The notes under the pieces: model-generated
Told to the model about the DNA's origin: nothing
The model's input: only the letters and a program-made list of their open reading frames with translations
The model's database searches: none
NCBI GenBank assembly: GCA_937901865.1
Contig: CALDID010000144.1
Span: 1 to 18,664 of the forward strand
Origin: an uncultured Treponema sp.
GTDB lineage: Bacteria > Spirochaetota > Spirochaetia > Treponematales > Treponemataceae
DNA: 18,664 nt
Reading direction: 5' to 3'
Made by a program: the position numbers and the translations under genes
Part shown: in pieces, positions 6,795-13,731 of the stretch
How positions within the stretch are numbered: the first letter of the stretch is position 1
Layout of the letters: every line of letters begins with the position of its first letter

Positions 6795-7469
6795 ATGAAT
6801 AACTATTATATTTTATTGGCAATCGCCGCATTATTATCGATTTGGGCGCAAATGAAAGTGAAAAGCACATTTGCAAAATATTCTCGCGTGCAAAGCTATA
6901 AGGGCGTTACAGGCGCGCGGGCGGCTTCAATTCTGATGAGCGCAAACGGCATTACGAACGTTGCTATTCGTGCCGTACGCGGATATTTAACCGACAACTA
7001 CAACCCCTCAAATAAGACCTTGAACCTCTCCGAAAGCGTCCATTCCTCCACGTCTATCGCTGCCGTAGGAGTTGCCGCGCACGAAACAGGGCACGCTATT
7101 CAAGACAAAGTCGGCTACGCGCCTCTTGTGTTGAGAAGCACGCTCGTTCCCGTCGCGAATATCGGAAGCCAAGCAGGTCCTACGCTCGCGGTGTTAGGAT
7201 TGCTCGCAGGCGTGCCGATTTTGCTTGAGCTGGGGATTATCCTTTTTAGCGGCGCAGTTGCTTTCTATTTAATCACGCTTCCTGTGGAATTCAACGCCTC
7301 TTTTAGAGCCTTGCGCATATTAAAAGAAACAGGCACACTGAACGACGAAGAACTAAAGGGAGTGAGAGAGGTCTTGACCGCCGCCGCGATGACGTATGTC
7401 GCAAGCGCATTGACCGCAGTAGCGAACCTCTTGCGCCTTTTGGCGATGCGCGACAGGCGAAGAAGATAA
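6795..7469 (+). CDS. YugP-type neutral zinc metallopeptidase, membrane-bound
   Basis: Member of the YugP/Zn_peptidase_2 family of membrane-anchored zinc proteases of unknown substrate. HETGH at 96-100 is the zinc-binding HEXXH motif. An N-terminal membrane segment (about 4-19) is followed by a soluble part, then hydrophobic stretches at about 129-165 and 190-215, matching the family layout and its usual 225 or so residues. The ATG at 6795 is chosen because MNNYYILLAIAAL is the normal family start and lies 7 nt after TGCTATACT; a longer frame reaching back to 6642 runs through the small-RNA terminator and is not credible. It is probably monocistronic: the next gene has its own promoter after a repeat array. 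Confidence 0.9.
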   Translation: MNNYYILLAIAALLSIWAQMKVKSTFAKYSRVQSYKGVTGARAASILMSANGITNVAIRAVRGYLTDNYNPSNKTLNLSESVHSSTSIAAVGVAAHETGHAIQDKVGYAPLVLRSTLVPVANIGSQAGPTLAVLGLLAGVPILLELGIILFSGAVAFYLITLPVEFNASFRALRILKETGTLNDEELKGVREVLTAAAMTYVASALTAVANLLRLLAMRDRRRR

Positions 7470-7474
7470 AAAGT

Positions 7475-7589
7475 CAGTACCCTCGCTTAGACTAAGACAG
7501 TACCATCGCTTAGTGTAAACCAGTACCCTCGCTTAGACTAAGTCAGTACCCTCGCTTAGTCTAAACCAGTACTCACGATTAGTAAGTAT
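7475..7589. repeat. Tandem array of 23-bp repeats (four good copies, a degenerate fifth)
   Basis: The unit begins CAGTACCCTCGCTTAG. Copies start at 7475, 7498, 7521 and 7544, and a decayed copy at 7567. Copies 1 and 3 end GACTAAG, forming the 11-bp palindrome CTTAGACTAAG. Copies 2 and 4 end in TGTAAAC or TCTAAAC, so there is also a 46-bp higher-order period. TTAGACTAAG of copy 3 (7533-7542) and CTTAGTCTAA of copy 4 (7555-7564) are a perfect 10-bp inverted pair. The array ends just before the -35 of the next gene, where operators would be expected. Confidence 0.9.
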
Positions 7590-7596
7590 AAAGTAC

Positions 7597-7625
7597 TCGA
7601 CAAGGTAAAAAGAGCGTGTTATACT
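7597..7625 (+). promoter_or_regulatory. Promoter of the HU-like/DUF4469-like gene
   Basis: TCGACA (7597-7602), a 17-nt spacer, then TATACT (7620-7625), which is also an extended -10 (TGTTATACT). It gives a leader of about 23 nt containing AGGAG 6 nt before the ATG at 7655. The 23-bp repeats abut it upstream. Confidence 0.7.
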
Positions 7626-7654
7626 CAAAATAACTTATCATATAGGAGAAAAAA

Positions 7655-8413
7655 ATGGCTGAAAATGAATTGGTTTCAACTGGCGACTTGCCTGAATCTG
7701 AAGTAAGCGGAAAATTGAGAAAGAACAACTTGAGTTCTGACGACGATTTTTATGTGCAGCTTGATAAAAAGCTCGTTACCGTCAAGATGACGATGCGGTC
7801 TATAAAAGACGACAACAAGGGCGTTGACACGGGCAGAATGAGCCATTATCTTGAGGTGTATCAAGACAAGATTTTGAGCTTTTTGCGGCAGGGCTTCTCG
7901 GTGAAAATCCTTGACCTTGTAACGCTTTATCCAGCTCTTCAGGGCAATGTGAAAAACTCTACAGAGGCAAAGACACAGGGCAAGTTCACGGTGCGTTCTA
8001 CGGTTTCGCAGATGGTGTTGGACTCGGTGAAAGATTTGACGCTGAGCGATGTTGAAAGCGCGCAATACTTGATTGAGATTACAAGCGTGAAGGGGCTTGA
8101 GAGCGATGATGGCTCGGTTGTCGCAGGAAGCGCGCTCGGAGTGGCTGGAGAGAATATAAAGGTTGGCGGAGATGGCTCTGGCGTGTATTTGATGAAAGCA
8201 AGCGAAGACGGTACGGTGAGCGCAGATAGAACAACGTGGATAAAAATCCCGAAATTGCTGCGCAATGTGCCGAAAGAGCTGATGTTTAATGTGCCGAGAG
8301 ATGTGAGTGCGGGTAAATATTCGCTTCGCATAGAAACGAGATTTTCTAACGGCAAGTGTGAGCGAAAAGAAATCCTCGTTTGCACCAGCACCCTTTTCGA
8401 CATAAAAGCATAA
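7655..8413 (+). CDS. Probable HU/IHF-like DNA-binding protein with a DUF4469-like C-terminal domain
   Basis: The 252 residues seem to form two domains. Residues about 30-135 (YVQLDKKLVTVKMTMRSI..., FLRQGFSVKILDLVTLYPAL..., GKFTVRSTVSQ) resemble the HU-like N-terminal domain of Bacteroides Bvu_2165-type proteins. The C-terminal part, with GGDGSGVYLM and a beta-rich tail (AGKYSLRIETRFSNG, KEILVCTSTLFDIKA), resembles their Ig-like DUF4469 domain. The family assignment comes from recognition of pattern, not a search. There is no signal peptide. The ATG has AGGAG 6 nt upstream, and the next gene starts 29 nt after the stop, so the two probably share a transcript. The repeat array upstream could be a binding site for this protein itself; that is a guess. 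Confidence 0.6.
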   Translation: MAENELVSTGDLPESEVSGKLRKNNLSSDDDFYVQLDKKLVTVKMTMRSIKDDNKGVDTGRMSHYLEVYQDKILSFLRQGFSVKILDLVTLYPALQGNVKNSTEAKTQGKFTVRSTVSQMVLDSVKDLTLSDVESAQYLIEITSVKGLESDDGSVVAGSALGVAGENIKVGGDGSGVYLMKASEDGTVSADRTTWIKIPKLLRNVPKELMFNVPRDVSAGKYSLRIETRFSNGKCERKEILVCTSTLFDIKA

Positions 8414-8442
8414 TTTTCCTGCACTAAAACGGGGGTGAGCAG

Positions 8443-8955
8443 ATGAGCGATAATGAAGAGGCAATTAAAGCATTGCTTGAAACGGGGGACATATCGAAAG
8501 CGGAAGGCTTGTTAAGAAGCGGAGTGAGCGCAAGAGAGCTGACGTTTGACGGAGCGAATATCGTTACAGGCTCTATTTGCTGTAATGCCGCTTGCAAGAA
8601 CAGGCTTGCTTTGCTCAAAAAGGCGGCGAGCCTTGTCGGTGAAACAGCGTTTGCCGAGCTTCTGCGCTCTCCGATACTCGTTTTGACTCCGAACCAAGCG
8701 AAAAAACTCATTGCGCGCGGCATCGAAATCACTCCCGAAATAGAAAAAAAGTATTCCAAGAAGCATACTGCGCTTGAGATTTCTGCACAGTATCACCCGT
8801 TTGAGTTTATAAAGGATTTAATTGAGTACATAACGAAAGAAAAGCACATTGCGCTGACAGCTGAAGAAAAGAGTTCAATACGCCGCATTGCGCTCTCTCG
8901 CGAAGTCTTTTGCACAGAAGAAGAAATAGAGGCGATACTGCGCACAAATGCCTAA
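8443..8955 (+). CDS. Hypothetical protein, 170 residues, second gene of a pair
   Basis: Not recognised. It is a mainly helical, charged, soluble protein with no signal peptide or membrane segment. Some stretches (IKALLETGDISKAEGLLRSG, ALEISAQYHPFEFIKDLIEY) have the look of ankyrin- or TPR-like helical repeats, but no repeat is clear enough to call. A cysteine pair (SICCNAAC) is in the middle. The ribosome site GGGGGTGAG precedes the ATG closely, and it follows the HU-like gene by 29 nt, so it is probably co-expressed and perhaps functionally linked. The stop lies 37 nt from the end of the convergent phosphomannomutase gene; no terminator hairpin is seen between them. Confidence 0.75.
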   Translation: MSDNEEAIKALLETGDISKAEGLLRSGVSARELTFDGANIVTGSICCNAACKNRLALLKKAASLVGETAFAELLRSPILVLTPNQAKKLIARGIEITPEIEKKYSKKHTALEISAQYHPFEFIKDLIEYITKEKHIALTAEEKSSIRRIALSREVFCTEEEIEAILRTNA

Positions 8956-8992
8956 CGCACTCTTCTCACCGTATCGCCTTAGAAAGAACCGA

Positions 8993-10489
8993 TTAACAGA
9001 GCTTATCGAATCCCGCTAACAGCTCTTTTGCCGCCGCAAAGATTTTATCGACATCGCCTGTGCGCTCGCCCTCGATGTTCAGTGGCATCACAGGGTCGTG
9101 CAGCGATTTTCGCAAAAGCAACCAGCCTTTTTTCTCATCGTCGTTAAACGAAATGCGCACGCCTTCATAAGATTTCGGCAAGGTGTAGCCTTTCTCTTCG
9201 GCTCTCTTCTTGAACGCCGAAAGCACCTCATCGCCATAGCCAGAAAAATCCTCGCAGTTTATCTTGAAGCGGATTTCTTTGTCTTCAACGAGCGGTTCGA
9301 GCTTTTCGATAAGGCTTTCGAGGCTCTTTCCTTGAAGCCGTGCATTTGCAAGCGCAATGATTATCTTCACCGCCAAAAATGCGCCGTCGTCAAGATAATA
9401 GTTGTCTTTGAGCGCGCCGTGTCCCGACGTTTCCATTGCCAAAGGTGAAACGATGCCCTCTCTATTGAGCCGCTTGCACTCGTTGATAACGTTCTTATAG
9501 CCGCGCTTGAAGCAATGGTGTTTGAGCCCCAGTTCGTTTTCGAGGAAGCGCGTGAGGCGGTCGGACGTTACGCTGTCGGTGATAATCGTGCTGTGCGGAT
9601 ACTCAGGCGCGAGGATTGCCGCAGAGAGCGCAATGATTGCGTCGCGGTTGACCTCCGTGCCGTCGCTGAAGACTGCGGACATTCGGTCTACGTCGGTATC
9701 GAAAATCAAGCCGAGGTCTGCTTTATTGGCAAGGACTGCGCTTTGAATTGACTCCATCGCCGCTTTATTTTCGGGGTTCGGGATATGATTGGGGAAAAGC
9801 CCGTCGGGATTGAGGAACTGGCTGCCCGTCGTGTTTGCGCCGAGCTTGTCGAGCAACTCGCTCACGAAGAAACCGCCTGCGCCGTTGCCTGCGTCCACCA
9901 CGATTTTGAGGTTTTCAAGCGGTTTGTCGCTGTTCGGCGCGCCCTTTATGCCCTCTTTGATTGTTTTTGACAGATGAGAAGCGTACAAAGCGATTAAATC
10001 GAACGTGCTTGCCTGTTTCTCTGCGCTTTTTTCGCTTAAATCCTCTGCGCTCTCAAGAATTGCCGTAATGTCGTCGTGTTCAAGACCGCCGTCCGCGTCA
10101 AAGAATTTCAAGCCGTTGCGGTTAAACGGAAGGTGGCTTGCGGTTATCATCACCGAGCCGTCGAAATGCGTTTCATCGAAGACAATCGACATAAACATTG
10201 CAGGGGTTGTCGCCATTTTGCAATCGACGGTTTCCACGCCAAGCGCGCCCAATCCACTAAGCACCGCATTCGACAAACTTTCTCCCGTAATGCGAGAGTC
10301 GCGACCAACGCCGATTTTGAGTTGTTCGACGCTCTTTCCCGTCTTTTTAGAAAGCCACAGGGCAAAGCCTTGCGCAATCACATTTGCTTCGATTGGAGTG
10401 AGATTGACCTTTTCTCCTTCCACGCCTTCCGCCGCAATTCCGCGGACATCGCTGCCATTTTGCAGTTTTAACAATGTACCAGATTTCAT
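8993..10489 (-). CDS. Phosphomannomutase/phosphoglucomutase (alpha-D-phosphohexomutase)
   Basis: Moves phosphate between C1 and C6 of mannose or glucose phosphate, supplying precursors for GDP-mannose, glycogen or envelope sugars; cytosolic. The phosphoserine loop ITASHLP has Ser118, the metal loop DTDVDR is at 264-269, the sugar-specificity loop ETSGH at 353-357, and the phosphate-binding C-terminal domain holds GVRISFNDDEKKGWLLLRKS. The 498 residues suit the family. A consensus-like promoter ends 9 nt before the ATG with no ribosome site. The promoter and first 28 codons are repeated 3.24 kb away (13648-13775), on the far side of an AT-rich island, so the gene appears to have been rebuilt at its 5' end when the island arrived. 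Confidence 0.93.
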   Translation of the reverse strand: MKSGTLLKLQNGSDVRGIAAEGVEGEKVNLTPIEANVIAQGFALWLSKKTGKSVEQLKIGVGRDSRITGESLSNAVLSGLGALGVETVDCKMATTPAMFMSIVFDETHFDGSVMITASHLPFNRNGLKFFDADGGLEHDDITAILESAEDLSEKSAEKQASTFDLIALYASHLSKTIKEGIKGAPNSDKPLENLKIVVDAGNGAGGFFVSELLDKLGANTTGSQFLNPDGLFPNHIPNPENKAAMESIQSAVLANKADLGLIFDTDVDRMSAVFSDGTEVNRDAIIALSAAILAPEYPHSTIITDSVTSDRLTRFLENELGLKHHCFKRGYKNVINECKRLNREGIVSPLAMETSGHGALKDNYYLDDGAFLAVKIIIALANARLQGKSLESLIEKLEPLVEDKEIRFKINCEDFSGYGDEVLSAFKKRAEEKGYTLPKSYEGVRISFNDDEKKGWLLLRKSLHDPVMPLNIEGERTGDVDKIFAAAKELLAGFDKLC

Positions 10490-10533
10490 AGTAAGTTAAT
10501 TATAGTACACTTTTGGCATTTTACAAGCATTTC
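10406..10533. repeat. Direct repeat copy A: promoter and 5' end of the phosphomannomutase gene
   Basis: 128 bp matching 13648-13775 at 126 positions by eye. It covers codons 1-28 of the intact gene and its promoter. The two mismatches fall in codons 23 and 24 and are synonymous (GTG/GTT, GAA/GAG). The match can be extended by GCATTTCTATG if an 18-bp insertion in copy B is allowed. Confidence 0.95.
10499..10526 (-). promoter_or_regulatory. Promoter of the phosphomannomutase gene
   Basis: On the minus strand: TTGTAA (10521-10526), a 16-nt spacer, then TATAAT (10499-10504). Nine nucleotides separate the -10 from ATG, giving a predicted leader of about 2-3 nt. Confidence 0.7.
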
Positions 10534-10554
10534 TATGAGTGAAAAAAAAGATTA

Positions 10555-10589
10555 TTCCTACTTTATGAAAAGAAGCTAATTAGTAGGAA
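10555..10589. repeat. Inverted repeat at the left end of the island
   Basis: TTCCTACT (10555-10562) and AGTAGGAA (10582-10589) pair perfectly around a 19-nt loop. It lies between the phosphomannomutase promoter and the terminator of the island operon. Its role is unknown; it could be a second terminator-like hairpin or part of the island end. Confidence 0.5.
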
Positions 10590-10594
10590 CAATA

Positions 10595-10636
10595 AAAAAT
10601 TCCTTGGTTACCTAGTGATGTAATCAAGGAATTTTT
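10595..10636 (-). terminator. Terminator downstream of the island operon (could work in both directions)
   Basis: AAAAATTCCTTG pairs with CAAGGAATTTTT, continued by a G-T pair and TTAC/GTAA, around an 8-nt loop: a stem of about 17 pairs flanked by A- and T-runs. It begins 16 nt after the end of the zinc-ribbon membrane protein gene and shields the phosphomannomutase promoter from read-through. Confidence 0.8.
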
Positions 10637-10652
10637 GCGTTAGCAATAGAGT

Positions 10653-11603
10653 TTATTCTTGTTTCTCTACCAAATCTGAACTTACTTTTTCTGATGAGAA
10701 AACAGGAGTACCATTTGAAGCGGAAGAGTAATTTACAGCCGCACCTGCACTTGCTTTTATAATCTTTTCTGTAGTTTCTTTTGCTTCACTCAAATCTTCT
10801 TGTATTTCGGTTTTTGCAAGTTTGAAATCAGACTTGAATGCTTGTGCCAATTCAGAAAACTTATTGTTTGGAATAAACTGAAATGCAATTGATATGAAAG
10901 CAGAAAGTACATATATAGCACCCAAAAAATCCATTGATTCATTTATTTTTGATATATTCCCAAGTGATAGCAAAAATAAAAGTACCCATACATATCCTGC
11001 AATGGATTTCACACCAAGCCAAGAAAGTGCTATAGCAAATATAAATAATGCCTGTGAACTGACTCCCAAAAATGTTTTTGCGTTAACAAAAATAGATAAA
11101 AAGGAAGCTATGAAAAGTACATTCAGAGAAAGCAAAACTATTTCCATAACTAGAATAGGAGTTTTTTCAGTTTTCAAATCTATATCTACTATTCCTCTTA
11201 CAAGCAATGATGAATACATAAAAACTGCATACATAGTAGTTATGAAACCAGGGCGAATAATTATTTTTTTAGGAATTACAAAAAAAATATGTCCTTTATA
11301 AGGAAAAAGAGAAAGTAATACAGGAATAAACATAAATACGCAAGAAAGAAACAAGAATAAAGATTGCTTGTTTGACTTAATCTCTTGAAAAAGGACATTC
11401 CGTCCTGATTCTATTCCAGAACCACTAGCATTTGTTTTAGACTTTGAGAATTCCTTTGTTACAGGAATTTCTCTGCCACAATGGCGACAAACAGTTGCCC
11501 CTTTCTTTATTTTCTCCGCACAAAATGGACATTTTTCATTTTTGCGAGAAAAAAAGCGAACAATTAAAACTATTGTTAGCACAAAAAATATTAATCCCAA
11601 CAT
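10653..11603 (-). CDS. Zinc-ribbon multi-pass membrane protein of unknown function
   Basis: The 316 residues start with a membrane segment (about 2-17). A double-CxxC zinc ribbon follows (Cys25, Cys28, Cys39, Cys42; CPFCAEKIKKGATVCRHCG). About five more hydrophobic segments lie between residues 80 and 245, and a charged tail that may be helical (KTEIQEDLSEAKETTEKI) ends the protein. Zinc ribbons of this type occur in many membrane proteins, so function cannot be assigned. The ATG has GGAGGT about 10 nt upstream. The gene is strongly AT-rich, is last in the island operon, begins 28 nt after the transglutaminase-like gene and is followed by a strong terminator. Confidence 0.8.
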   Translation of the reverse strand: MLGLIFFVLTIVLIVRFFSRKNEKCPFCAEKIKKGATVCRHCGREIPVTKEFSKSKTNASGSGIESGRNVLFQEIKSNKQSLFLFLSCVFMFIPVLLSLFPYKGHIFFVIPKKIIIRPGFITTMYAVFMYSSLLVRGIVDIDLKTEKTPILVMEIVLLSLNVLFIASFLSIFVNAKTFLGVSSQALFIFAIALSWLGVKSIAGYVWVLLFLLSLGNISKINESMDFLGAIYVLSAFISIAFQFIPNNKFSELAQAFKSDFKLAKTEIQEDLSEAKETTEKIIKASAGAAVNYSSASNGTPVFSSEKVSSDLVEKQE

Positions 11604-11631
11604 AAAAAAAAGACCTCCAAGTTATTATTGT

Positions 11632-12705
11632 TTACCAAGTAATCAGCATTTGAAGTACATACTGACTGCTTGCAAAGAATGCACTTCCCTTAAAAGCACA
11701 AAAATAATATGTTTTGCCAGGCTTCAAGTTATCGAAATTTACCTTATATATTTGAGTCTTTGGTTTATATGACCCAGGTATGTAGCGAACAGTATCTGAG
11801 TAACCTAAACATTGCCGATGAAACTTTTCTATATCATTTTCTGTAGAAACCACAGCAAAAGACATTATGTTATAAAAAAGTGCATCACTCACACAATGAA
11901 TTCCTATGGTATTTGCAGCTTTAGGAACTGTGAATTCCCAATAGTATAGTTCATTGTCTTTTATATAAACTTCTTGTTGCTCTAAAACGGGATCTTTATA
12001 TGTGCTACTTTTTTCTCCACACTTTGGAGGTTCTGGTAGTAAGTCCAATTCTGACGGATATTTTACACACCAATCTTTATCTGGACGGCATTGTATTTCC
12101 TTGCCATTACCAACATACCCATAAACAACATAACCTAAGTTATCAGTCCATGTCGGATCAACCCAAAACCAAACGCCATCATATCGTTGAATCCATAACC
12201 ACGCATGACAGGTGCAATCATAATGAGTTCTAACTTCTTTATAACTATCATTACCGTACGTTTTAACATGAACTCCATTCCACTTTTTTATGCCTTCTTT
12301 TGCTGATACAGGAGATGATAACTCGATAATATTCGGGTCATCGGCAGAAACAGCGATAAAAAATTGATTTTTACGCAGTCCTCCAGGTGCATAATCCTCC
12401 TCAGATGCATTCTCTTTTAAAAATCCATACGCACAGTTAGCATAATCAAAACAAATGCCATAAAATGTATCTGTTTTAGTTCGTTCTCCTGATTGTTCAG
12501 CCAAATAAGAAGCTATAACTTGAGGAGTATAAAAATCTTCTGGGTCATCTTCAGAAGTTCCTCCAAACTGTGTTGCTGAATATTGCCCTAAACAAGCAGA
12601 ATAAACTCCAATAGAATGTATTATATCTGTAAAATCATCAGCAAAAACAGACTTTGCAATAAGCATAATTAAAAAGCAAATGAATACTTTTATATGTTGT
12701 ATCAT
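11632..12705 (-). CDS. Secreted transglutaminase-like superfamily protein
   Basis: The 357 residues begin with a signal peptide (HIKVFICFLIMLIAKSVFA, likely cut before DDF), so the protein acts outside the cytoplasm. A Cys-His-Asp triad of the transglutaminase/papain-like fold is visible: Cys85 in YGICFDYAN, His167 in CTCHAWLWI and Asp183 in WVDPTW. Bacterial members are usually proteases or peptide-modifying enzymes rather than cross-linkers. A beta-rich C-terminal region from about residue 250 (YYWEFTVPKAANTIGIHC..., LKPGKTYYFCAFKGS) resembles a carbohydrate- or protein-binding sandwich. AAAGGAGG lies 7 nt before ATG. It sits in the middle of the three-gene island operon, 38 nt after the zinc-finger gene. 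Substrate unknown. Confidence 0.8.
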   Translation of the reverse strand: MIQHIKVFICFLIMLIAKSVFADDFTDIIHSIGVYSACLGQYSATQFGGTSEDDPEDFYTPQVIASYLAEQSGERTKTDTFYGICFDYANCAYGFLKENASEEDYAPGGLRKNQFFIAVSADDPNIIELSSPVSAKEGIKKWNGVHVKTYGNDSYKEVRTHYDCTCHAWLWIQRYDGVWFWVDPTWTDNLGYVVYGYVGNGKEIQCRPDKDWCVKYPSELDLLPEPPKCGEKSSTYKDPVLEQQEVYIKDNELYYWEFTVPKAANTIGIHCVSDALFYNIMSFAVVSTENDIEKFHRQCLGYSDTVRYIPGSYKPKTQIYKVNFDNLKPGKTYYFCAFKGSAFFASSQYVLQMLITW

Positions 12706-12743
12706 AAAGAATCCTCCTTTACAAAGGCATAGTTTTTATAAAC

Positions 12744-12995
12744 TTACAGAGCAGGACTGTGAGTTCCCTTGAAGCTTCCCTTTGGGTGTCGTATACATTT
12801 GTTCACGACTAATCCAGCTAATGAAGATGCTTTCTGTCCGCAATATTTACAGATGTACTGCGATTTTTCATTTCCCTCATAAAGTTTGTGAGTTCCTTTA
12901 AAACTACCATTAGGATGATGAATACATTTTCCCGATGTTAATGCCTGCACTGATAAAAATTTTTGTCCACAGAATTCACAATAGTAAGTTCGCAT
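12744..12995 (-). CDS. Small protein with two tandem CCCHH-type zinc-finger repeats
   Basis: 83 residues built almost wholly of two copies of one motif. Copy 1 has Cys6, Cys9, Cys24, His27 and His36; copy 2 has Cys49, Cys52, Cys67, His70 and His79. The spacing is the same in both: C-x2-C-x14-C-x2-H-x8-H, with CGQK after the first pair and HPxGSFKGTH at the end. Four of the five residues probably bind one zinc per repeat. The repeats sit 43 residues apart, which points to an internal duplication. Similar small zinc-finger proteins occur in gut bacteria, function unknown to me. GGGAG stands 8 nt before ATG, and an extended -10 lies about 50 nt upstream. It is the first gene of the island operon. 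Confidence 0.8.
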   Translation of the reverse strand: MRTYYCEFCGQKFLSVQALTSGKCIHHPNGSFKGTHKLYEGNEKSQYICKYCGQKASSLAGLVVNKCIRHPKGSFKGTHSPAL

Positions 12996-13047
12996 TGAAT
13001 TTTCTCCCGTTTACCTTTTCATACAAAGTAAAATCATTTCTTTACTA

Positions 13048-13056
13048 ATTATAACA
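13048..13056 (-). promoter_or_regulatory. Extended -10 promoter of the island operon
   Basis: TGTTATAAT on the minus strand, with a predicted leader of about 45 nt before the zinc-finger gene. No good -35 is seen. It faces away from the XRE promoter. Confidence 0.55.
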
Positions 13057-13060
13057 CATA

Positions 13061-13106
13061 TATTTTTATTTTTCACTAATTTTAGAGCAATTTAAATATA
13101 AAAATA
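13061..13106. promoter_or_regulatory. AT-rich inverted repeat between divergent island promoters (possible operator)
   Basis: TATTTTTAT (13061-13069) and ATAAAAATA (13098-13106) are perfect 9-bp inverted copies placed between the two divergent -10 boxes. Such AT-only repeats arise easily by chance, so this is a weak candidate for XRE binding. Confidence 0.25.
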
Positions 13107-13113
13107 CATTGTC

Positions 13114-13119
13114 TATACT
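13114..13119 (+). promoter_or_regulatory. -10 box of the XRE regulator gene
   Basis: TATACT, with 9 nt to the ATG and no ribosome site. The -35 region (TTTAAA at 17-nt spacing) is poor. A leader of 2-3 nt is predicted. Confidence 0.5.
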
Positions 13120-13128
13120 TGTTATTAA

Positions 13129-13422
13129 ATGTCATACAAGGAAGACTTTATTTCTAATTTGAAGTATTATCGTAATCAAAAAGGATACTCGCAAGCAAAA
13201 CTAGCAGAAGAGTGTAATTGTCAACCAGGGACTATAGGCTGCATTGAATGTGGTCGACAATTTCCTTCGTTTGATTTATTATTCAAGATTTCTGATGTGT
13301 TAAAAATAAATCCAGCTGATTTATTTTTAAGAAATGCATCGAATTCTATTTTTGAAACAAGAAAAATAATGAAAGAAGATTTTTTATCGTATGTGGGGAA
13401 TTTTGTAAAAGAGCATTTTTAA
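13129..13422 (+). CDS. XRE-family helix-turn-helix transcriptional regulator
   Basis: 97 residues. The N-terminal 60 are a Cro/CI-type DNA-binding domain: LKYYRNQKGYSQAKLAEECN, PGTIGCIECGRQFPSFDLLF and a hydrophobic closing helix (ISDVLKINPADLFL). The remainder (EDFLSYVGNFVKEHF) is a short helical tail that could dimerise. It is transcribed away from the zinc-finger/transglutaminase-like/zinc-ribbon operon, with 133 nt between the start codons, the usual setting for a repressor of itself and of the divergent genes. No ribosome site is present; the -10 lies 9 nt from the ATG. It is AT-rich like the rest of the island and has no partner antitoxin or toxin gene. Confidence 0.88.
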   Translation: MSYKEDFISNLKYYRNQKGYSQAKLAEECNCQPGTIGCIECGRQFPSFDLLFKISDVLKINPADLFLRNASNSIFETRKIMKEDFLSYVGNFVKEHF

Positions 13423-13500
13423 TCAAAAATAAAATCGCTTTTGAGTACAAGAAATTTTTGTAGCACTAGCAAAATCTAAAAAGAGTTGCATCATAACGAT

Positions 13501-13620
13501 ATGGAATATACATTCAAAAGTGTTAAGCAACTTGCTTTTTCAGCGATGATTCTATGTTTGGTGCAGTTATACGAGAAGCAAACAGTTGTAAAGACATTTG
13601 AGAAAGATTGCTTATTATAG
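13501..13620 (+). CDS. Doubtful 39-residue open reading frame
   Basis: ATG to TAG, with no ribosome site and no match I recognise. The region 13423-13813 (391 bases) otherwise has no intact gene. It holds this short frame, then the truncated copy of the phosphomannomutase 5' end and its promoter. This frame may simply be decayed DNA at the right edge of the island. Confidence 0.15.
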   Translation: MEYTFKSVKQLAFSAMILCLVQLYEKQTVVKTFEKDCLL

Positions 13621-13731
13621 AATATTCAGAGCTTCAAAAGACAGAAAGACCTTTTCTCCCTCAACGCCTTCCGCCGCAATTCCGCGGACATCGCTGCCAT
13701 TTTGCAGTTTTAACAATGTACCAGATTTCAT
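13615..13731 (-). pseudogene. Truncated duplicate of the phosphomannomutase gene start (38 codons)
   Basis: The ATG and codons 1-28 give the same residues as the intact gene (MKSGTLLKLQNGSDVRG... to GEKV). The frame then leaves homology, adds ten unrelated residues (FLSFEALNIL) and stops. It keeps a complete promoter, so a short transcript or peptide is possible. It is part of direct repeat copy B. Confidence 0.9.

Noticed and set aside
7475..7589. CRISPR array or plasmid iterons
   Set aside because: Copies are contiguous with no spacers, and no replication gene is nearby; the position fits a promoter-linked array better.
7676..8464. A 262-codon minus-strand frame opposite the HU-like gene
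   Set aside because: Low-complexity His/Arg/Phe content and no ribosome site; the plus-strand gene has a promoter, a ribosome site and domain structure.
10534..13647. Insertion sequence or prophage
   Set aside because: No transposase, integrase or phage structural gene and no terminal inverted repeats at the repeat boundaries.
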